From: Yamagishiella unicocca
Taxonomy: Eukaryota; Chlorophyta; Chlorophyceae; Chlamydomonadales; Volvocaceae
NCBI GenBank assembly: GCA_003116995.1
Contig: BDSL01000005.1
Span: 2,120,001-2,184,000, forward strand
DNA: 64,000 bases
Direction: 5' to 3'
Shown: positions 11,084 to 23,200 of the stretch, one piece after another
How positions within the stretch are numbered: position 1 is the first letter of the stretch
How the letters are laid out: each line of letters starts with the position of its first letter
Notes under the pieces: model-generated
Told to the model about the DNA's origin: nothing
What the model saw: only the letters and a program-made list of their open reading frames with translations
The model's database searches: none
Made by a program: the position numbers and the translations under genes

Positions 11084-12709
11084 GCCGTAACCTACCTGCC
11101 CTCTCTGTTGGATGCATGATACGAGCATGGTGCTGCCGCTGTCCGACTGAGATAGTCACATACTGCACATACCGTCTAGTTAAACTCTGGGTATGATTAC
11201 GCCGCTTAAGTTTCAATGTGTACAGGATGCGTACGTACATTAGAATAATAGGGAGTATGTCTTCCTTAGTGTTGGTGAGCAATATGGAATTCAGAAGGTC
11301 TTTTGCTGAAGTCTGCGCTCATCGGGTTTACGTAAGGGCGGCCAGGAGGGGTCGGGGGCGCAGGAGGGGTCGGGGGCCAGGAGGGGTCGGGGGGCCAGGA
11401 GGGGTCGGGGGGGAGCAGGAGGGGTCAGCAGAGGTCTGGGGGGTTCAGGGGGGGGGGCAAGAGGGGCATTCGAACTACTTGGCTCGTGGAGTGGCGGCCG
11501 CTCGTGTGCTGCTGGATACGTTCGGTACTGGGCTCTAGGCTGTGCTCAGCCTTTAGACGGTTGGGCGTTGACCTTCAGACGGTTGGGCGTGCGTTAGTTA
11601 GTTGGTTACTGGTTGTGCATTGGTTGTCAGCCTTGTCAGTCGTTCTACAGCAAATGCTTCTGCCGATTCGGTGACTGAACATTCAGCCCGTAATAAAAGC
11701 CCACGTTTGTGAATCAAACCCGGGCATATACCAATAAACACGTCGTTCCTAGCTGTGCTTACGAACACATGTTTAACGCTCGAAATCAGCAATAAACCAA
11801 TCTGCTGCTGGCGCCTACTACTGCAACAGTTACTACCACTATTCGCAACACGTATGGCGATGTGCCCGCCGGTTCTGCCTTTTGGTATAGAACCCACTGT
11901 AACAGTTACTACTACATCGATGGATCTCGTTGGTCTCGAATCGTTGAATCACCCCAAAACACTACTGCAGCAGCACCCGATCCCCCAGCCCATATGCGCG
12001 CTTCGGCGGTCTTTCCGCTAGCTGCCAGCGTCAGGCCCGGCTTGATATGTAACAGCATGTAAGGCTTTCACAAGCCCGTACCCCGGGAGTGGCTGTGCAC
12101 GGAGCAAAGTCCTGTCGTGCCCCAAGGTCGGCTTGTGCTACTGCCGTACTGCGACACTGTGTGCCTATCTACGGCGGACGCAGGATTGGCCCTGGTGTTC
12201 GCCGTACGTTGAGCGCGGTAATCCTGCGGCTCATCAATGGATCACTTGCAATGCTCCGGCGTCGTTGGGGGCTGACCACGAGAGGTAGGCAAGCGGAAAG
12301 CCAACCAGCGAAGTCGCCGACATGCAAGGACGCCCATTTCCAAGCCGCCCATGACGGACGGCCCTGCTCAATACGGAGGAACTGGGCGCTGGGTAGCAGC
12401 GGAGAGGGGACAGGGACCGCAATCCTCGGAGCAAAACGAGCAACGCGGCGACGGGCTGCGGGCAGGCAGCGCTCATGTGCGGGAGGGGCCCCGCAGCAGA
12501 GGCTGGCCAGGGGCGAGGGGGAAGGAACTGTGGAGTGTGGGACGGTGGGGTAGGTTGAGAGGGCAACTGGGGCAGCAGAAGTAGGTCGGTGCGGCCGCAG
12601 TGCCGGCAGGTTGCGCCCGGTCCCGAAATGCGTACGAGCAAGGCAAAGGGGGTGGCCGTAGTCGAATGTGCATGCACACCTTTCGTGCCGGGGAATTACC
12701 GCCCTCACG
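11084..12709. other. intergenic region with C/G-rich minisatellite
   Basis: The region holds a G-rich tandem array at about 11338-11460 (units close to GGGGCCAGGAGGGGTCGG). Around 11818-11935 are two related phrases, CTGCAACAGTTACTACCAC and CTGTAACAGTTACTACTAC; the second includes a TGTAA at 11898 that could serve the gene ending at 11083. Overlapping frames at 12089-12700 on both strands look non-coding. Confidence 0.4.
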
Positions 12710-12714
12710 TTACA
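12710..12714 (-). terminator. TGTAA polyadenylation signal candidate for the CWF19-like gene
   Basis: TGTAA on the minus strand is the first such motif downstream of the stop at 13372, about 660 bases away, a normal distance for volvocine 3' UTRs. The 12715-13371 stretch is then the 3' UTR. Confidence 0.45.
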
Positions 12715-13371
12715 TTGTACGGCATCAAGGTAGTACGGACGCGCGGGTATCCAGATCAGGCGGGCGCCTTACCAGCCACAGCAGTTGGGAGGCACCCCGC
12801 CAGGCCTCGGGCGACGCGGAGGGAGCTGTCGCGGCGTCACCACTCTAGCGGGTACCTCAGGACGGGCCGCCATCCGCACCATTTCCCTCCTCACTCCTCA
12901 CCCCACTCTCCCCAAACTCCGCACACAACACGAGCATTAGCTCCAACACCATCCACAATCCGGCTCCACCCGCCAGCCTGTGCTAAGGCCGCCACGAAGA
13001 CCCCTCATCCGCAGCACTCGCCCTCAAGCCCCCTTGGGGCCCCTTTAAGCCCCCACCAACCAGCCAACTCACCAACACCCTCCTTCAGTCCCCCGTTCAT
13101 CCCCCCCGCGGGCTCTAATTACTCCGCCAACGCCTACCTACTCTCGAGCAACTGCCTTCCCGGAAATCAGCGCGCCTCGTTACGTCACCCCTCATCCATA
13201 CAAGGCCTCCTTTTGGGCGCGCCTGCCTCTTGGTCGGCGTGTTCAACTGGGTTTCCTCCTTGGGTTCGCCCATCCCATCGCTGTGCCCAGCTCCTGCGAA
13301 CCACTGCCCCACAAGCCCAAGTACCTCATCGCTCGGTCTCGCATCCCGCGTTCCCTCCCCCTGGCCCCCCG

Positions 13372-16300
13372 CTACTGCCCCTGCCCCCCCGCCTCCTCGC
13401 CTGCCTCCTTACCCTCCTCCTGCCCGCCCTCCTGTCCCTCCCCCTGCTGCATCACGTCGTACGGTTTGAACAGCTGCTTGAAGCGCTCCACTCTTTGGCG
13501 CTCCTCCTCCGGGGTGGTGGCGCACTGCTTCCAGGAGGCCCGCTCCGGAACCCCCGCAAGGTCCGCCAGCACCTCGCGGCCCAGTGCCATGGGCCAGCGT
13601 TCACCTGCAGGCCGGGAACCGGGAGGGGGCTAGGTCTGCAGGGTTTCATAGTTTTAGGGCTTAAGCCTGCACTCGCGGCCTAGTGCCATGGGCTTTAGCC
13701 GGCACTCGCGGCCTAGTGCCATGGGCTTTAGCCGGCACTCGCGGCCAAGTGCCCATGGGCCAGAACTCTCCCGCAGGTGGGGAAACGGAGAGGCGTCTGC
13801 GGTTCAGGAAGACGCACACAAAGCAGCTGACACACGCACTGCCCGCCATAACGCACACACACAGCGGCCCCAGATAGGGCCCTCGGCCGTCGTACCTCGC
13901 ATCAGCGGCCGTACGAGTCGCGACCCGTCCGGGAGCACCGCGACGAAGTACTCGGAGTCGGCGCCGCCAACCACCTGGTGCAACTGCCGGAGCAGGTCCT
14001 CGGGTCCCGACCCGCGGGTCGGAGGCGGCAGCAGCTCCAGCTTGTAGCCGGCAGCGGCGGCTGCGGCGCGGAAGGCCTCGCCCGCTCTCCGACCTGCTGC
14101 TGGCGTCACCCCGACCACGTTGATGTGGCAGTGGTTCCCTCCCTTGTTGCGCAGCGAGAGGTGCCGCTCGAAGGCCACCAGCTCGCGCCCCAGGGATGCG
14201 TACATGGAGCGCAGGGCGGAGAGGTACCTGGGGGGGAGGGGGGGATTGTGAGGGAAAACCCGGGGGGAGGAGGGGTAACGGATAATCCGCGAATCCATGG
14301 CTGACAAAGCAAGGGCGATGAAGGTGGTGGTCCAGAGGAGCGGGGCGGCAGGGAGACGGGGAAGGAGGGGAGGAGGGAGGAGAGGGGAAGAGGGTGGAGA
14401 GGGGGAGGGAATGAGGGGAGGCAGTGTGAGGAGTGAGGGGGCGGGAAGCAGATGGAGGGCGAACAGAATCGTGGGGGGTACGGCGGGGATGGCGGTGAAT
14501 GCTTTCATCGGGGAAGGACATCGGCGCAAAGAGGAATGCCAGCCTCCACCCGCCCCCCCAGGAACCCACCGCTCCATCTCCGCGAAGCACTGCGGCGACA
14601 GCGCCACTGACGCCGGGTGATGGTCGATCGGCACCAGCAGCACGTGCTCCGGGGTGATGGGGCCCTTATCTAGCGCCAGGTACAGCTGGCGGAGGGGAGG
14701 ACGGAGCGAGCGGAACAGGAGGATGGGGATGAGGATGCGGATGAGGACGTCAGGAACTTACCTGGTGAGGTTGGGGCCTCCGAGGTTTAGGAGCAACGCC
14801 GCATGGCAGCGGACGTGCGGAGACGCGCACCCTTCCCTTTTGAGGCAATGCCACCCCGGTTCGAGCCCCAGCCAGATCGGCTCACCTCCTCCCCGACGCT
14901 CGCCACCAGCTCCGTGTCCGCTGACACAGAGCCCAGGCAGAACCAGCATCCGTCCACTGGCTTGCCGCCGCCGCCGCCGCCGCCCTCGCCGCCAAGGGGG
15001 ACCCGGCCAGTACCCGCGGTGCCTGCAGATGGGCGGGGAGGTCGAGGATGGGGGTCCGGGAGGGTGGGAGGTGCGAGGATGAGGAGATGGGAGAGTGGGA
15101 GCTGGGGGTAGAGGAAAGATGGACGGGTGGAGAGAAAAGCGGTGAATCGATAACGCATAAGGGGCGGGGATGGAGGGGGCATGGGTGGGCTTGAGGGCTT
15201 GGGTAGAATGCGCACGGCGAGGGCGACACCCCCATACACGTGTTCAACGATTGGCAGTACCCGGTCCCGCCAACAGCCCCCCGGCGCCGCCAGATCGCAC
15301 CCACCCGCCCACCAGGTCGCACCCACCCACGCCCAACCTCCACCCACCCGCCGTGGACGGCTCCACCGACACCTGGCGGCCGTTGAAGTCGCAGTTGTGC
15401 AGCTGCAGCGCCCGCTCCGCCCCCTCACGGCTCTCGAACTGCACGTGCGTGAAGTGCTGCACCCGCCCGTCGCGGCTGTTGGTGCCTCGCCACACATTGA
15501 CGACCTGGGGGCCGGGGCCGGGGGTGATAACAGGGGTGATAGCAGACGGGTGTTGGTGGCGAGCGGGGCGAGAGGCGCGAGAGGAAACGAGTACGGCAGC
15601 GCACACAAGGCGTGGCAGCCCCACCTGCCCCTAACCCCAGTCTTTCATCTCCTCACCGCCAGTTCTCTCCAGCATGCATCTCCAAACGTCTTTCCTAAAC
15701 GGTTTTTTCTCGTATCCACGGGTCTTCCTCGAAGCCCCTAAACCCCCCAGCCCCTGCCCCCCCCCGTCGGGCCCCACCTCCCCCGCCTGCTTGAAGAAGC
15801 CGGCGATATCCTCCTCCCCGGCCGCCCAGGGCAGGTTCTTCACCACCACTGTCTTCCACGGGTCGCGCGGGACGTCCGGCCGCCCCTGTATGGCCTGTGG
15901 GGCTGCAGCCGCCTCGCGCCGCTGCTTCTTGGCGGCACCGCCGGGCTGCTGCCACCGGCTGAAGTCCCCGCCGGCGGTCTGGTGGTGGCGGCGGCGGGGG
16001 GCCGAGGGCGACAGCGGGCGCAGAAGCGTGGGCGGTGAGGGACGTGGAGTGTGCAGGCTAGGCGAGGGGAGGCGAGGCGGGCGTGTTACCAAGGGACCGC
16101 GAAGGGGGGCGTGGTCGCAGCCCCGGGTGGGTAGCCGGCAGCCGCCACGCAGCCGTCAGGCAGGCAATAGCTGTCGTACGCGAGGGGAGACGCATAATTA
16201 CTTGTTATACAAAATGGGTTGCCCCCCAGCTTGCCCCCCAGCTTGCCCCACGTCACCCACCAGCTCGTCCTGCTCCCGCTTGGCTTGTCGCAGTTCGAAG

Positions 16301-19078
16301 GGCGAGGCGGTGGTGCCCTCCGGCGCCACGCTGAGCGCCTCGGGCTCCATGGAGGCAGCCGGCACCAGCCCCAGCGCGTGAAGCGACTTGGCCTTGCCGG
16401 GGTGCCCCAGCGGCGCAAGGCCCACGAAGCGGGTGACGCGGATGCCGGCACCGAGGTCCCGGTGGGAGAAGGGCGGGCGGGCGTAGTGCAGCGTCTCGCC
16501 GCCGGCGATGTGGTAGCGGGGGCGGGAGAGGGCCACCAGCTCCGATACCACGTTGGAGCCGGAGGTGGCGGGGCGGTAACCTGGGGGGTGGGGTGCGGCG
16601 GCAGCGGCGGTGGTGGTGGTGGTGGTGCGTCGATGGTGGTGGTGGTGGTGGCGGCGGTGGCGGTGGTGGTGGTGGTGGTGCGTCGTTGGGCACGAGGTGT
16701 GGTGCCACCACCCCGCACCCACCCACGCTCCTAGCCGCCCAGCCCCCTAGCCCGCTACTAACGTCCCGACCCCGGAACCCACCCACCCACCCTCCGGGCA
16801 AGTTTCCTCAACCGTTACGTTCTCCAGCATGCACCTCGAAACGTCTGTTCTAAACGGTTTTTCCTTCGAACACGGTTTTTCCTTGCAACCCACCCTCGGG
16901 CAGCGGTCCCTGGATGCCTGTGGTGAGCCCCCGGGGCCACTCGCACGTCAGCAGCACGTCCACCTCGCCCTCCAGGGCCTTGAGCTGGGCCTGTGCGGTT
17001 GGGCGGTTGGGGCAGTTACCGGTATTCAGTTGGTCGGCAGGATCGCGAAGAACAAACACGGCGCGCGCGCGGACATGGCCTGCAGGGAAAGGCGCTTGTT
17101 GTTCCGTTCCTCCCCCCTGGTTTCGGAGCAGTCGGTCCATCCCCACCTTGAGCAGGGCTACATCGTCCGGTGTGTAGAAGGGGCACGAGGCGCTGTCCTC
17201 GCCGACTCCCGGGGGCAGCTGGCCCTTGCCCGTGAAGACCGCGTGGTTGTACAGGCCGTCCAGGAAGGCCACGTTGAGCCCCTTGATGCTGGTCTGGAGG
17301 GGCAGCAGGGCGGGCAGGAGGGTGGCAAGGAAAACCCGTGTGCAAAGGAAAACCGTTGAGGACAGACGGGCAGGAGGGTGGGGCGGTGAGGTGGGTGAGG
17401 CTGGACGCCTTGGTTGAGGGCCCGACGCAGGAGATGCAGTAGCGCGTGCCGTACAGACACCGCCCTCACCTGCTGCTGCTCAGCGGCTGGTCTCCATCCC
17501 TGGTCTGCTGCCCGTTCGCCCGCGTCCCCGCCCCGGGTGCTTCCCCTAACACCCTTGCAGCGCCCCCAGCTTCCTCTCCGCCCCTCCCTACCTCCCGTAT
17601 ATTACGACCTTCGGCTTTAGTATCCCCAACCCAGTTCTCCAGCATGCATCTCAAAATGCCTGTTTTAAACGGTTTTTTCTGGCATCCACGGGTCTCCCTC
17701 GAAACCCTACCTCCCGTGCACGGCCCCCTTGTGTGGCCTTTCCTGCCCCCACCTGCCGCAACCTTGGTGCCCCACCTTCCTGGCAGCTGCGCCACCAACG
17801 CCCACACCGTCACCGCCACCAATACGCACACCGCTAGCAGCACCGGCGGCGCCACCCGCCTGCCAGTCCACTCGATCGCCCGAGCCCAGCAGGCAAGCTA
17901 CGGCAGCTTCATTCCTAGCCCTGCGACCCACTCCCCGCATGGTGAGCGAAGCCGCACCACTGCTTGCTGCCTGATCAACCCTCAAACCAACCTCGCCACA
18001 CCCCATTCCGATTACTCTAGCCTCACCTATCCACCTACCCACCCACCGCGCCCGACACTTTGCTTGCTGGTACAAATGCCCCCGACAGCTCCCTGCTGCC
18101 CCTTCTGCTGCCCCTTCCCTCCGTTGCACCGACCCACCACGCCAGAGCGGCCCAGGTACTTGAGGGGCGCCTTGGCGGCGGGCAGTGCCGCTAGGATGGC
18201 CGAACTGCCGGCCCCTGGTGGGTTGGGTTGAAGTGGGTTGAGTTCATATGGGTTGGTTTCACATGGGTTGGGTTCATATGGGTTGGGTTCGCTCGGGATG
18301 CGTTCATTTGGGTTAAGTGCATGTGGGCTGTGTTAATGCAGTGGAGTGGGGTCTGCAGCCGCTTAAACCCCCCAACACGACTTCACATCGCTTGGCGTGT
18401 ACTAGTAGCAGAGGCAGCAGCAGTTGTTGCCAACCACGGGGTAACTCGGCGTTAACATGCATGTCGACTTGTGATTTCCGTAGGCATACTTGTAGCCTAA
18501 TGAAGTGCGGGGCCGCTTGTCCGCCACATCCCATTGCCACGTACGAGAATCGCTGAGCCGCCACCTGCCCTTCATCGCTACAGCCAACAGCGCCGCTGCC
18601 CCATCCCCAGTTCCCCAAACCTTCGATCCACCTCCTCACTTGCACTTCCCATGTGGCGCTTTCCGTGCTCCCCCACCTCCCTATTATTCCCACAGGCCGT
18701 GGGGGTGCTGGCGCCATACCGCTCGCTCACCGAACCCCCCGATGAAGTACGTCGTCACCGGTATGCTCCCCTGCCCGGTTACGTAAGCCACCAGAGCGTC
18801 GTTAGGCTCCGCCGCGTCATCGCCTTGACCTGCCGCGGCACAGAAAGAGGCGCCCAATCCGCGCCGGCGGCGGTCGCCCCGCGCACTGGGTCAGCCCACG
18901 ACGCTTTGGAACGATGTCGACGTAGCTTATCGATCTTGTTAAACCCACCAAAGAACTGCCCCGCACAGAATAGGGCGTCGAAAGGGCCATTCTTCTTGTT
19001 TACGGCTTCGACTTTCTTGAAAAGCGCAGGCAAGTCCCCTTCAACAGCTCCAGAAAACAGTAATTTTAGTGCCGACAT
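13372..19078 (-). CDS. CWF19-like / Drn1-like protein with inserted RRM (12 exons, 681 aa)
   Basis: Exons on the minus strand: 19078-18949, 18829-18731, 18214-18138, 17293-17147, 16990-16894, 16580-16261, 15978-15778, 15504-15348, 15022-14886, 14685-14570, 14227-13896, 13604-13372. All junctions agree in phase (2046 bases). Residues 1-290 resemble the calcineurin-like metallophosphoesterase fold of CWF19L1/Drn1 (VEGDLPALFKKV, GPFDALFCAGQFF, LLTCEWPRGL, VTRFVGLAPLG). Residues about 325-410 form an RRM with RNP2-like VVVKNL and a degenerate RNP1 (HFTHVQF). The rest is CwfJ C-terminal domains 1 and 2 (CWFCLGS, HVLLVPIDHHPASV, NHCHINVV, WKQCATTPEEE, FKPYDVM). The family joins late spliceosomes and assists lariat debranching by Dbr1. 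A nucleus-located intron-lariat role is inferred. The start gives the family N-terminus directly. A further open stretch near 16100-16190 is out of phase and was left out. Confidence 0.88.
13671..13775 (-). repeat. decayed tandem copies of the last exon's start, within the last intron
   Basis: Three tandem pieces of about 33 bases (core CGCGGCCTAGTGCCATGGG on the plus strand) match the beginning of exon 12 of the CWF19-like gene (CGCGGCCCAGTGCCATGGGCC). The outermost copy also retains an acceptor-like context. They lie inside the 13605-13895 intron. Confidence 0.75.
15661..15740 (+). repeat. intronic repeat family, copy 1 (antisense to the gene)
   Basis: It shares with the other copies the block CTCCAGCATGCATCTC, then AAACGGTTTTTT, then ATCCACGGGTCTTCCTCGAA. 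It lies in the intron after exon 7 of the CWF19-like gene, with its tail end about 35 bases from the 5' splice site. Confidence 0.8.
16817..16893 (+). repeat. intronic repeat family, copy 2, end forms a 5' splice site
   Basis: Head TTCTCCAGCATGCACCTCG, centre CTAAACGGTTTTTCC, tail TTCCTTGCAACCCAC. Read in gene direction, the tail is GTGGGTTGCAAGG, which begins exactly at the donor of exon 5 (exon end 16894). The element end therefore is the 5' splice site. Confidence 0.8.
17321..17370 (-). repeat. intronic repeat family, copy 3 (partial, sense)
   Basis: A partial copy with CAACGGTTTTCC and GGGTTTTCCTTGCCACCC in gene orientation. It lies just upstream of the exon 4 acceptor at 17294, separated from it by a C-rich tract. 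Confidence 0.7.
17630..17710 (+). repeat. intronic repeat family, copy 4 (antisense, mid-intron)
   Basis: A full-length copy (CCAGTTCTCCAGCATGCATC ... GGTCTCCCTCGAAACCC) inside the long intron 3 of the CWF19-like gene, away from either splice site. Confidence 0.8.
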
Positions 19079-20226
19079 TGTGGCATGAGGAAACAGTGCC
19101 CAACACACTGATGCAGCGGCAGCTTGGATGAAGGACTCTATTACCAGGCCGCAAAGGTGTACAAATAATTCTGCCTAATGCTCTCAGCAAACCTGCATGC
19201 CCCTGGTGAGGCTAGAGCGTAGACTTGGTAGGCTTGGTAGGGTTGAGTTGCTCCAGAACCAATCGCCGTACGCGTTGACTGCAGCAGTCATGCTCTATCC
19301 TTGCGACACCGCTATCCATTGCCACTCCGTTGTTATACGCCGTATGCATATACCATTATAGCGTGCGACAACTCGAACCCAGATAATGCGAAGAGCCCTT
19401 GACCTATTCGCTTCCGACGGGATGATGCAGTGACGGTGAGTGCCTGACACAATATGGTTTCGTCTTACGACGCTTAGTCGGATACATGTCTTGCAGCAGT
19501 ATCCTGAGCATCTTGCAGCGGCCTTCTTGCTGGGTCAGCCTGTAGCATGGACTAGAGATGACCATGGACCCTGTTAACAAGCGTCACGCTGCTCCAGCAG
19601 CTTGGATTTTCGTCAATCCACCATATTCTGACACCTGAATTTATTTGCTGCCACCGTGTTGCAGTCAGGGACGAGTTTCATCGTCGGGGTCGTTGCCAGT
19701 TGCGGCGACAGCAAATGCGGGTCAGTGAAATGCCCCAGCAGGGGCGTCCCAGGGGCGCCGAAAGACTTCAGTTGGCGTTTAACGGTCTATTTGCTGACCA
19801 AGACGTGGGAGCTTGGGCATCTCGAGCTGGTGGGTGTTGATTTCGACCAACTGCGAGCCTGTGATGCCCTTCCGCAGCAAGGCACCTTGCCTCCAACCCT
19901 AACACAAAGCAACTTATAAAAACCGCTGTGCAGAGAAGCCAGATCCACCAAGTCGGAGTTGCGCGACCACCAGGTCCACGCGGACCACGGTGCCATCGGC
20001 GAAGACGCCGAACGTCCTGCGCCGCAGCGTGCAGACATTCTCTACAAATGACCGCGTTATAACTCCAGTGGATCCCTTCGTCAGCCCGCTGCGCGGAGGC
20101 AGGAAAACCGGCTACAGCACCACTCGGTCGCCTATCGCTCCCCACAGCACCGGCTACGCAAATCGCCACACGAATCGCGCTGTTTACACTGCTGTGGGCA
20201 TCTCGACCCCGCCGGCTGTCCCAACC
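19079..20226. promoter_or_regulatory. divergent promoter region between the CWF19-like gene and the 2061-aa gene
   Basis: These 1.15 kb lie between two ATGs facing away from each other. TATAAAAA at 19915-19922 is a good TATA candidate for the plus-strand gene. A four-codon upstream ORF (ATG at 20048, stop at 20060) precedes the chosen ATG. Plus-strand frames at 19656-19919 have no family resemblance. No TATA was found for the minus-strand gene. Confidence 0.45.
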
Positions 20227-23200
20227 ATGTCTCAGTTGACCAAGTCTGCCAACTCTGGGTTGCGGGCGTCGTCGCCTTCGCCGGCCCGGCAACGCAGGTC
20301 GCAGCAGGCTGCGCCAGACAACAGACCCAAACCTTCGCCCTTATTAAAGTGAGTACGCAGGGGTTGTATCGACTACCGTTCGCATGCCTGCTGTTTTCGT
20401 TGCCTAACTAGCTAGGTTCCATTTCTCTCTCTCTCTCGCATCCTTGTTACGATCCTGGTTTACTGGCGCCCCTGATGCGGACGCCGTGCTGCCGGCATCC
20501 ATGCGACAGCCAATGCCTTCCCAGCACCCCCGGGTCCCCAGCACCCCTAATCCCCTGCTTTCCCACCAACGCCTCATGATGTCACTGCCACTGCAGGGGG
20601 TCGGCAGGGGCATGTGGCGACAACGCGAATACTCCCGTGGGTGCGGCGACGTCCGCAGTCATTGCGGCGCTGGCGATAGACGCGGCGCTGCCGAACCTTG
20701 ATGCCACAGCCATGGCACTTCTGGAGACCATCATGGGGACCTCCCTGGACAGCGCCACCAGCCAGCCAGCGCCACCTGCGCCGCTCTGCCGTTCCCCCCT
20801 CTCCCCCGCCAAGTCCTTCCCACCGGCACCCCCGGCGCCCAACATGCTGGCCAGCGCCCCGCACAGGATGAACGCCACGACGTCAGCCTTGCCGGATGCC
20901 AAGCCGACACTCCTTACGCAACATGTACTGCATCAGCACCAGCAGCATTACTCGCAGGCGCAGCGCTTCCACCACCAGCTGATCGCTTCACCCGGGGAAC
21001 GGATGGCCACCACTACGGCCGGGACAGTACTGCCCCAACCGGTGCCCGCTGCCGCCGTGTCCACTCAGCCCAACCAGCCGCAATCGGCCCGGCCCGAGTC
21101 GTCACGCAGCGACGGCAAAGCGGCAAGCTTGCAGCCGCAGCAGCAGGTGCCCTCGCAGTTTTCGCACGCGCAACAGAACTTGCAGCACCCACAACAGCCG
21201 GGGTTGCAGCAGCCAACGCCGCAACAAGCGCCTACACCATCGCTGCAGCCGCCGCCGCCCAAGCAGCCAGGCACCATGGCTAGCGGCGGCTCTGTCGCTG
21301 CGGGCGACATTGCACTGAGCATGAAGACGCAGCAGCAGCCGCAGTCAGCAAGGGAGCAGTCGGCGGCTCTGCCACAGCAGACGACGCAGGCGACCCAGCA
21401 AGCGCGGGAGCAGTCGCAGCAGCAGCTTGCCCAGCAGGGCGCGGCCCTCGCCGGCAGCGATTCTTGCGCTGCGGCCGCAAAGGCGCTTACATGCAGCTCA
21501 CCGACGAGCGACGAAGCGATGCAAGGTGTGTACCAACTGAGTCCTGTGTGGGCCCCAAACATTCCTGGGTTGAGTAGCACTTGCCGCTTGCCACACGCCA
21601 CACGCGCCCGTACAACGTGGATTTGGCCGCTGCGCGGGGGCACGCAACCTGCATTCCCTCCCATCTTGTCCCTTCCCCTCCTGAACACAAATGCTTGTAA
21701 TTAACATGAACATGAAGCACGGCGGCGGCCCGTCGAACCTTGCGGCTGACCTTCCCGTCCCGTCCCGTCCCCCCCTCCCCTCCCGCCGCTTCCTCCGTCC
21801 CTCCTCGCACACAGCCCGGCCCAGCCGCCTGAGTGCGTGCGCCAGCGACGGCGAGACGCCCACCCGCCGGCCGCCTAGCAGCCACAGCGCGGCCAACATG
21901 GAGCAAGCAGCTGCAGGTGGCGCCGCGGACGGAGGAGCGCCCACGTCCCCTGGCAGCCGTACGCTCCTCAAGCGCATGTGCCGCTCCCACGCAGCGGGTA
22001 CCCTCTCCAGCAAGCTGCTGCGGTCGCCGAAGGACGAGCCGAGGCGGCCCACGACGTACGCCGAGCTGCAAGGTGGGTGCTTGGGTGGCGGCCGTGATGG
22101 CAAGCAGGGGCCGCGGGGCGCTGTGGGGACTTGCGGCAGGCAGGGTAATCGCAGGCAGGGTACCTTGGGAAAGGCAGGGAAACAGCAGGCAGGGTAACTT
22201 GTGGCAGGGTAGCTTGCGTGAACCACCAGAGCTCTGTTCTTAGCGCTACCACCTGACGCAATGCCCCACTTACCATGTTGTACATTGCAGCCGCCGCCAA
22301 GGTCCAGCCCAGCATGGACCAACCTTCATCTCCCCGCAACCAGCAGCAGCAGCAGACGCCTCCCCCACTGCCGCCGCCACCTCCCCCTCTTAGCGAGCCC
22401 GCCGCGCAAGGCGCCAGGCCGCCCCCGGGCGGCAACAACACTGACAGCCGCTCCTCCTTTTCAAGCCGCGCCGGCTCGGACCGCGACGTTGCTATTGCCG
22501 CCGCCACTGCTTACTCTCGCACAAGCACGAGGCGGATCCAGGCCGGTATCAGCATACCCGAGACGGTTTCGGAGGGCAGGCCCGCCCCGCCCTTGACTGC
22601 CTATACACCCGGCGGAGACCACCGGCTGGTGGCGGCTCAGTCAGGAACCACGGGCGACTCGTACCGGCGGCGTGGAAAGAGCACCGTGAAGCGCGGGCTG
22701 TTTGGCGGGCTCTTCTCCTGCTTCGGCTGCGGCGGGGAAGAAACCACTAGCCCACCAGGACAGGGCCAAGCCGCGGGCATGTCGCGTGATGCACCGCCGT
22801 TCCCTCCGCCCAGGGCTCCGGCGGTGCCGCAGCGGGCGTCGCCGCCTGGTCCCCCTGCTCGGCTGCCCGTGCAGCAGCGGCAGATGCAGCTCGCTCCGCC
22901 GCCGCCGCCGCCGCCTCCCCAGCAGAGCACGGTGGCTGCAGTTGCCGCGGCGCTGTCGCTGTCTCCCAACTCCGCTGCCGCCCACGTCAAGTCGGACAGC
23001 CGGTTGCTGTCACTGCTGCGAGCTGAGTTGGAGGAGGCTGACGGGGGGACAGCCACGAGCAACAGCCAGCCACAGAAGCAACCTAGGGACGCCTTGCCCG
23101 CCGGCCCCGCACCGACCAACGCCCAGCAGCAGCAACCGGCAGTGGCACCGCCGGGTGGCGAGGCATCGTCTCCGCGCACACCGCGCGCCTCCGCCGGCGT

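Noticed and set aside
11690..11760. Minus-strand CCGGGTTTGATTC as a possible tRNA T-arm
   Set aside because: No matching acceptor or D-arm.
12089..12708. Overlapping 140-180 codon frames on both strands
   Set aside because: All are GC-driven, with no family resemblance or splice logic; they fall past the 3' UTR of the CWF19-like gene.
13645..13660. TTTTAGGG as telomere-type repeat (also near 42515)
   Set aside because: Single occurrences only, with no tandem array.
12589..13683. 364-codon plus-strand frame rich in Pro/Ser/His
   Set aside because: Antisense to the 3' UTR and last exon of the CWF19-like gene; composition is that of reversed G-rich sequence.
16086..16200. Protein-like stretch (AYDSYCLPDGC) as an extra exon of the CWF19-like gene
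   Set aside because: No acceptor/donor pair places it in phase; skipping it joins exons 6 and 7 in phase 0.
18200..18330. Small plus-strand ORF reading FIWVGF repeats
   Set aside because: A 15-base GGGTTGGGTTCATAT-like tandem repeat inside intron 2 of the minus-strand CWF19-like gene.
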